From Planctomycetota bacterium (GTDB lineage: Bacteria > Planctomycetota > Phycisphaerae > Tepidisphaerales > Tepidisphaeraceae), in the NCBI GenBank assembly GCA_029777755.1, contig JAKORQ010000569.1, positions 1 through 5,694 of the forward strand: a DNA stretch of 5,694 nt, read 5' to 3'. Numbering within the stretch: the stretch's first letter is position 1; every line of letters begins with the position of its first letter. A program made the translations under genes and the position numbers. This document shows, piece after piece, positions 5,453-5,694 of this stretch. The notes beneath the pieces were generated by a model. It was not told where the DNA came from. It made no database searches and saw nothing but the letters and a program-made list of their open reading frames with translations.

Positions 5453-5694
<242 letters not shown>

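Overview
This window looks like a GC-rich bacterial chromosome with ordinary housekeeping genes beside accessory ones. Nothing in it fixes the phylum. The mix of a PhyH-family dioxygenase with a divergent AraC regulator, an isolated GspG-like pseudopilin, glycine- and arginine-rich small proteins and REP-like 'GGGGACGT' repeats resembles Planctomycetota, Armatimonadota, Hydrogenedentota or similar free-living environmental lineages. That placement is an inference with low confidence.

Layout from left to right. (1) Positions 1-847, minus strand: a phytanoyl-CoA dioxygenase (PhyH) family Fe(II)/2-oxoglutarate oxygenase whose C-terminus runs off the left edge. (2) A short divergent promoter region. 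(3) Positions 972-1817, plus strand: an AraC-family regulator with a cupin-like sensor half and a double helix-turn-helix. (4) Positions 1862-2392, plus strand: pyrE, orotate phosphoribosyltransferase, 44 nt behind the regulator and possibly read through from it. (5) Positions 2507-2746: an uncertain small charged ORF with a strong Shine-Dalgarno. It ends 7 nt inside the 3' end of (6), a type II secretion/type IV pilus-like pseudopilin on the minus strand (2740-3225). (7) Positions 3468-3716, plus strand: a small basic glycine/serine-rich protein of unknown function. (8) Positions 3895-5040, plus strand: a 381-residue protein with three SH3-like repeats, a Cys-pair cluster, a hydrophobic segment and a C-terminal zinc ribbon. 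(9) An intergenic region, 5041-5452, with an 8-bp-period ACGAAG repeat, a cluster of four REP-like GGGGACG repeats (two forming a near-perfect 26-bp inverted repeat) and a strong intrinsic terminator. (10) Positions 5453-5694, minus strand: the C-terminal 79 residues of aspartyl-tRNA synthetase (aspS), served by that terminator.

How the genes relate. The PhyH/AraC pair is a classic divergent regulator-target arrangement, so the regulator probably controls the oxygenase in response to a small ligand. pyrE and aspS are core nucleotide and translation genes with no evident link to their neighbours. The triple-SH3/zinc-ribbon protein is the most unusual gene; I recognise its parts but not the whole. 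I see no CRISPR array, tRNA, rRNA, integrase, toxin-antitoxin pair or recognisable defence system.
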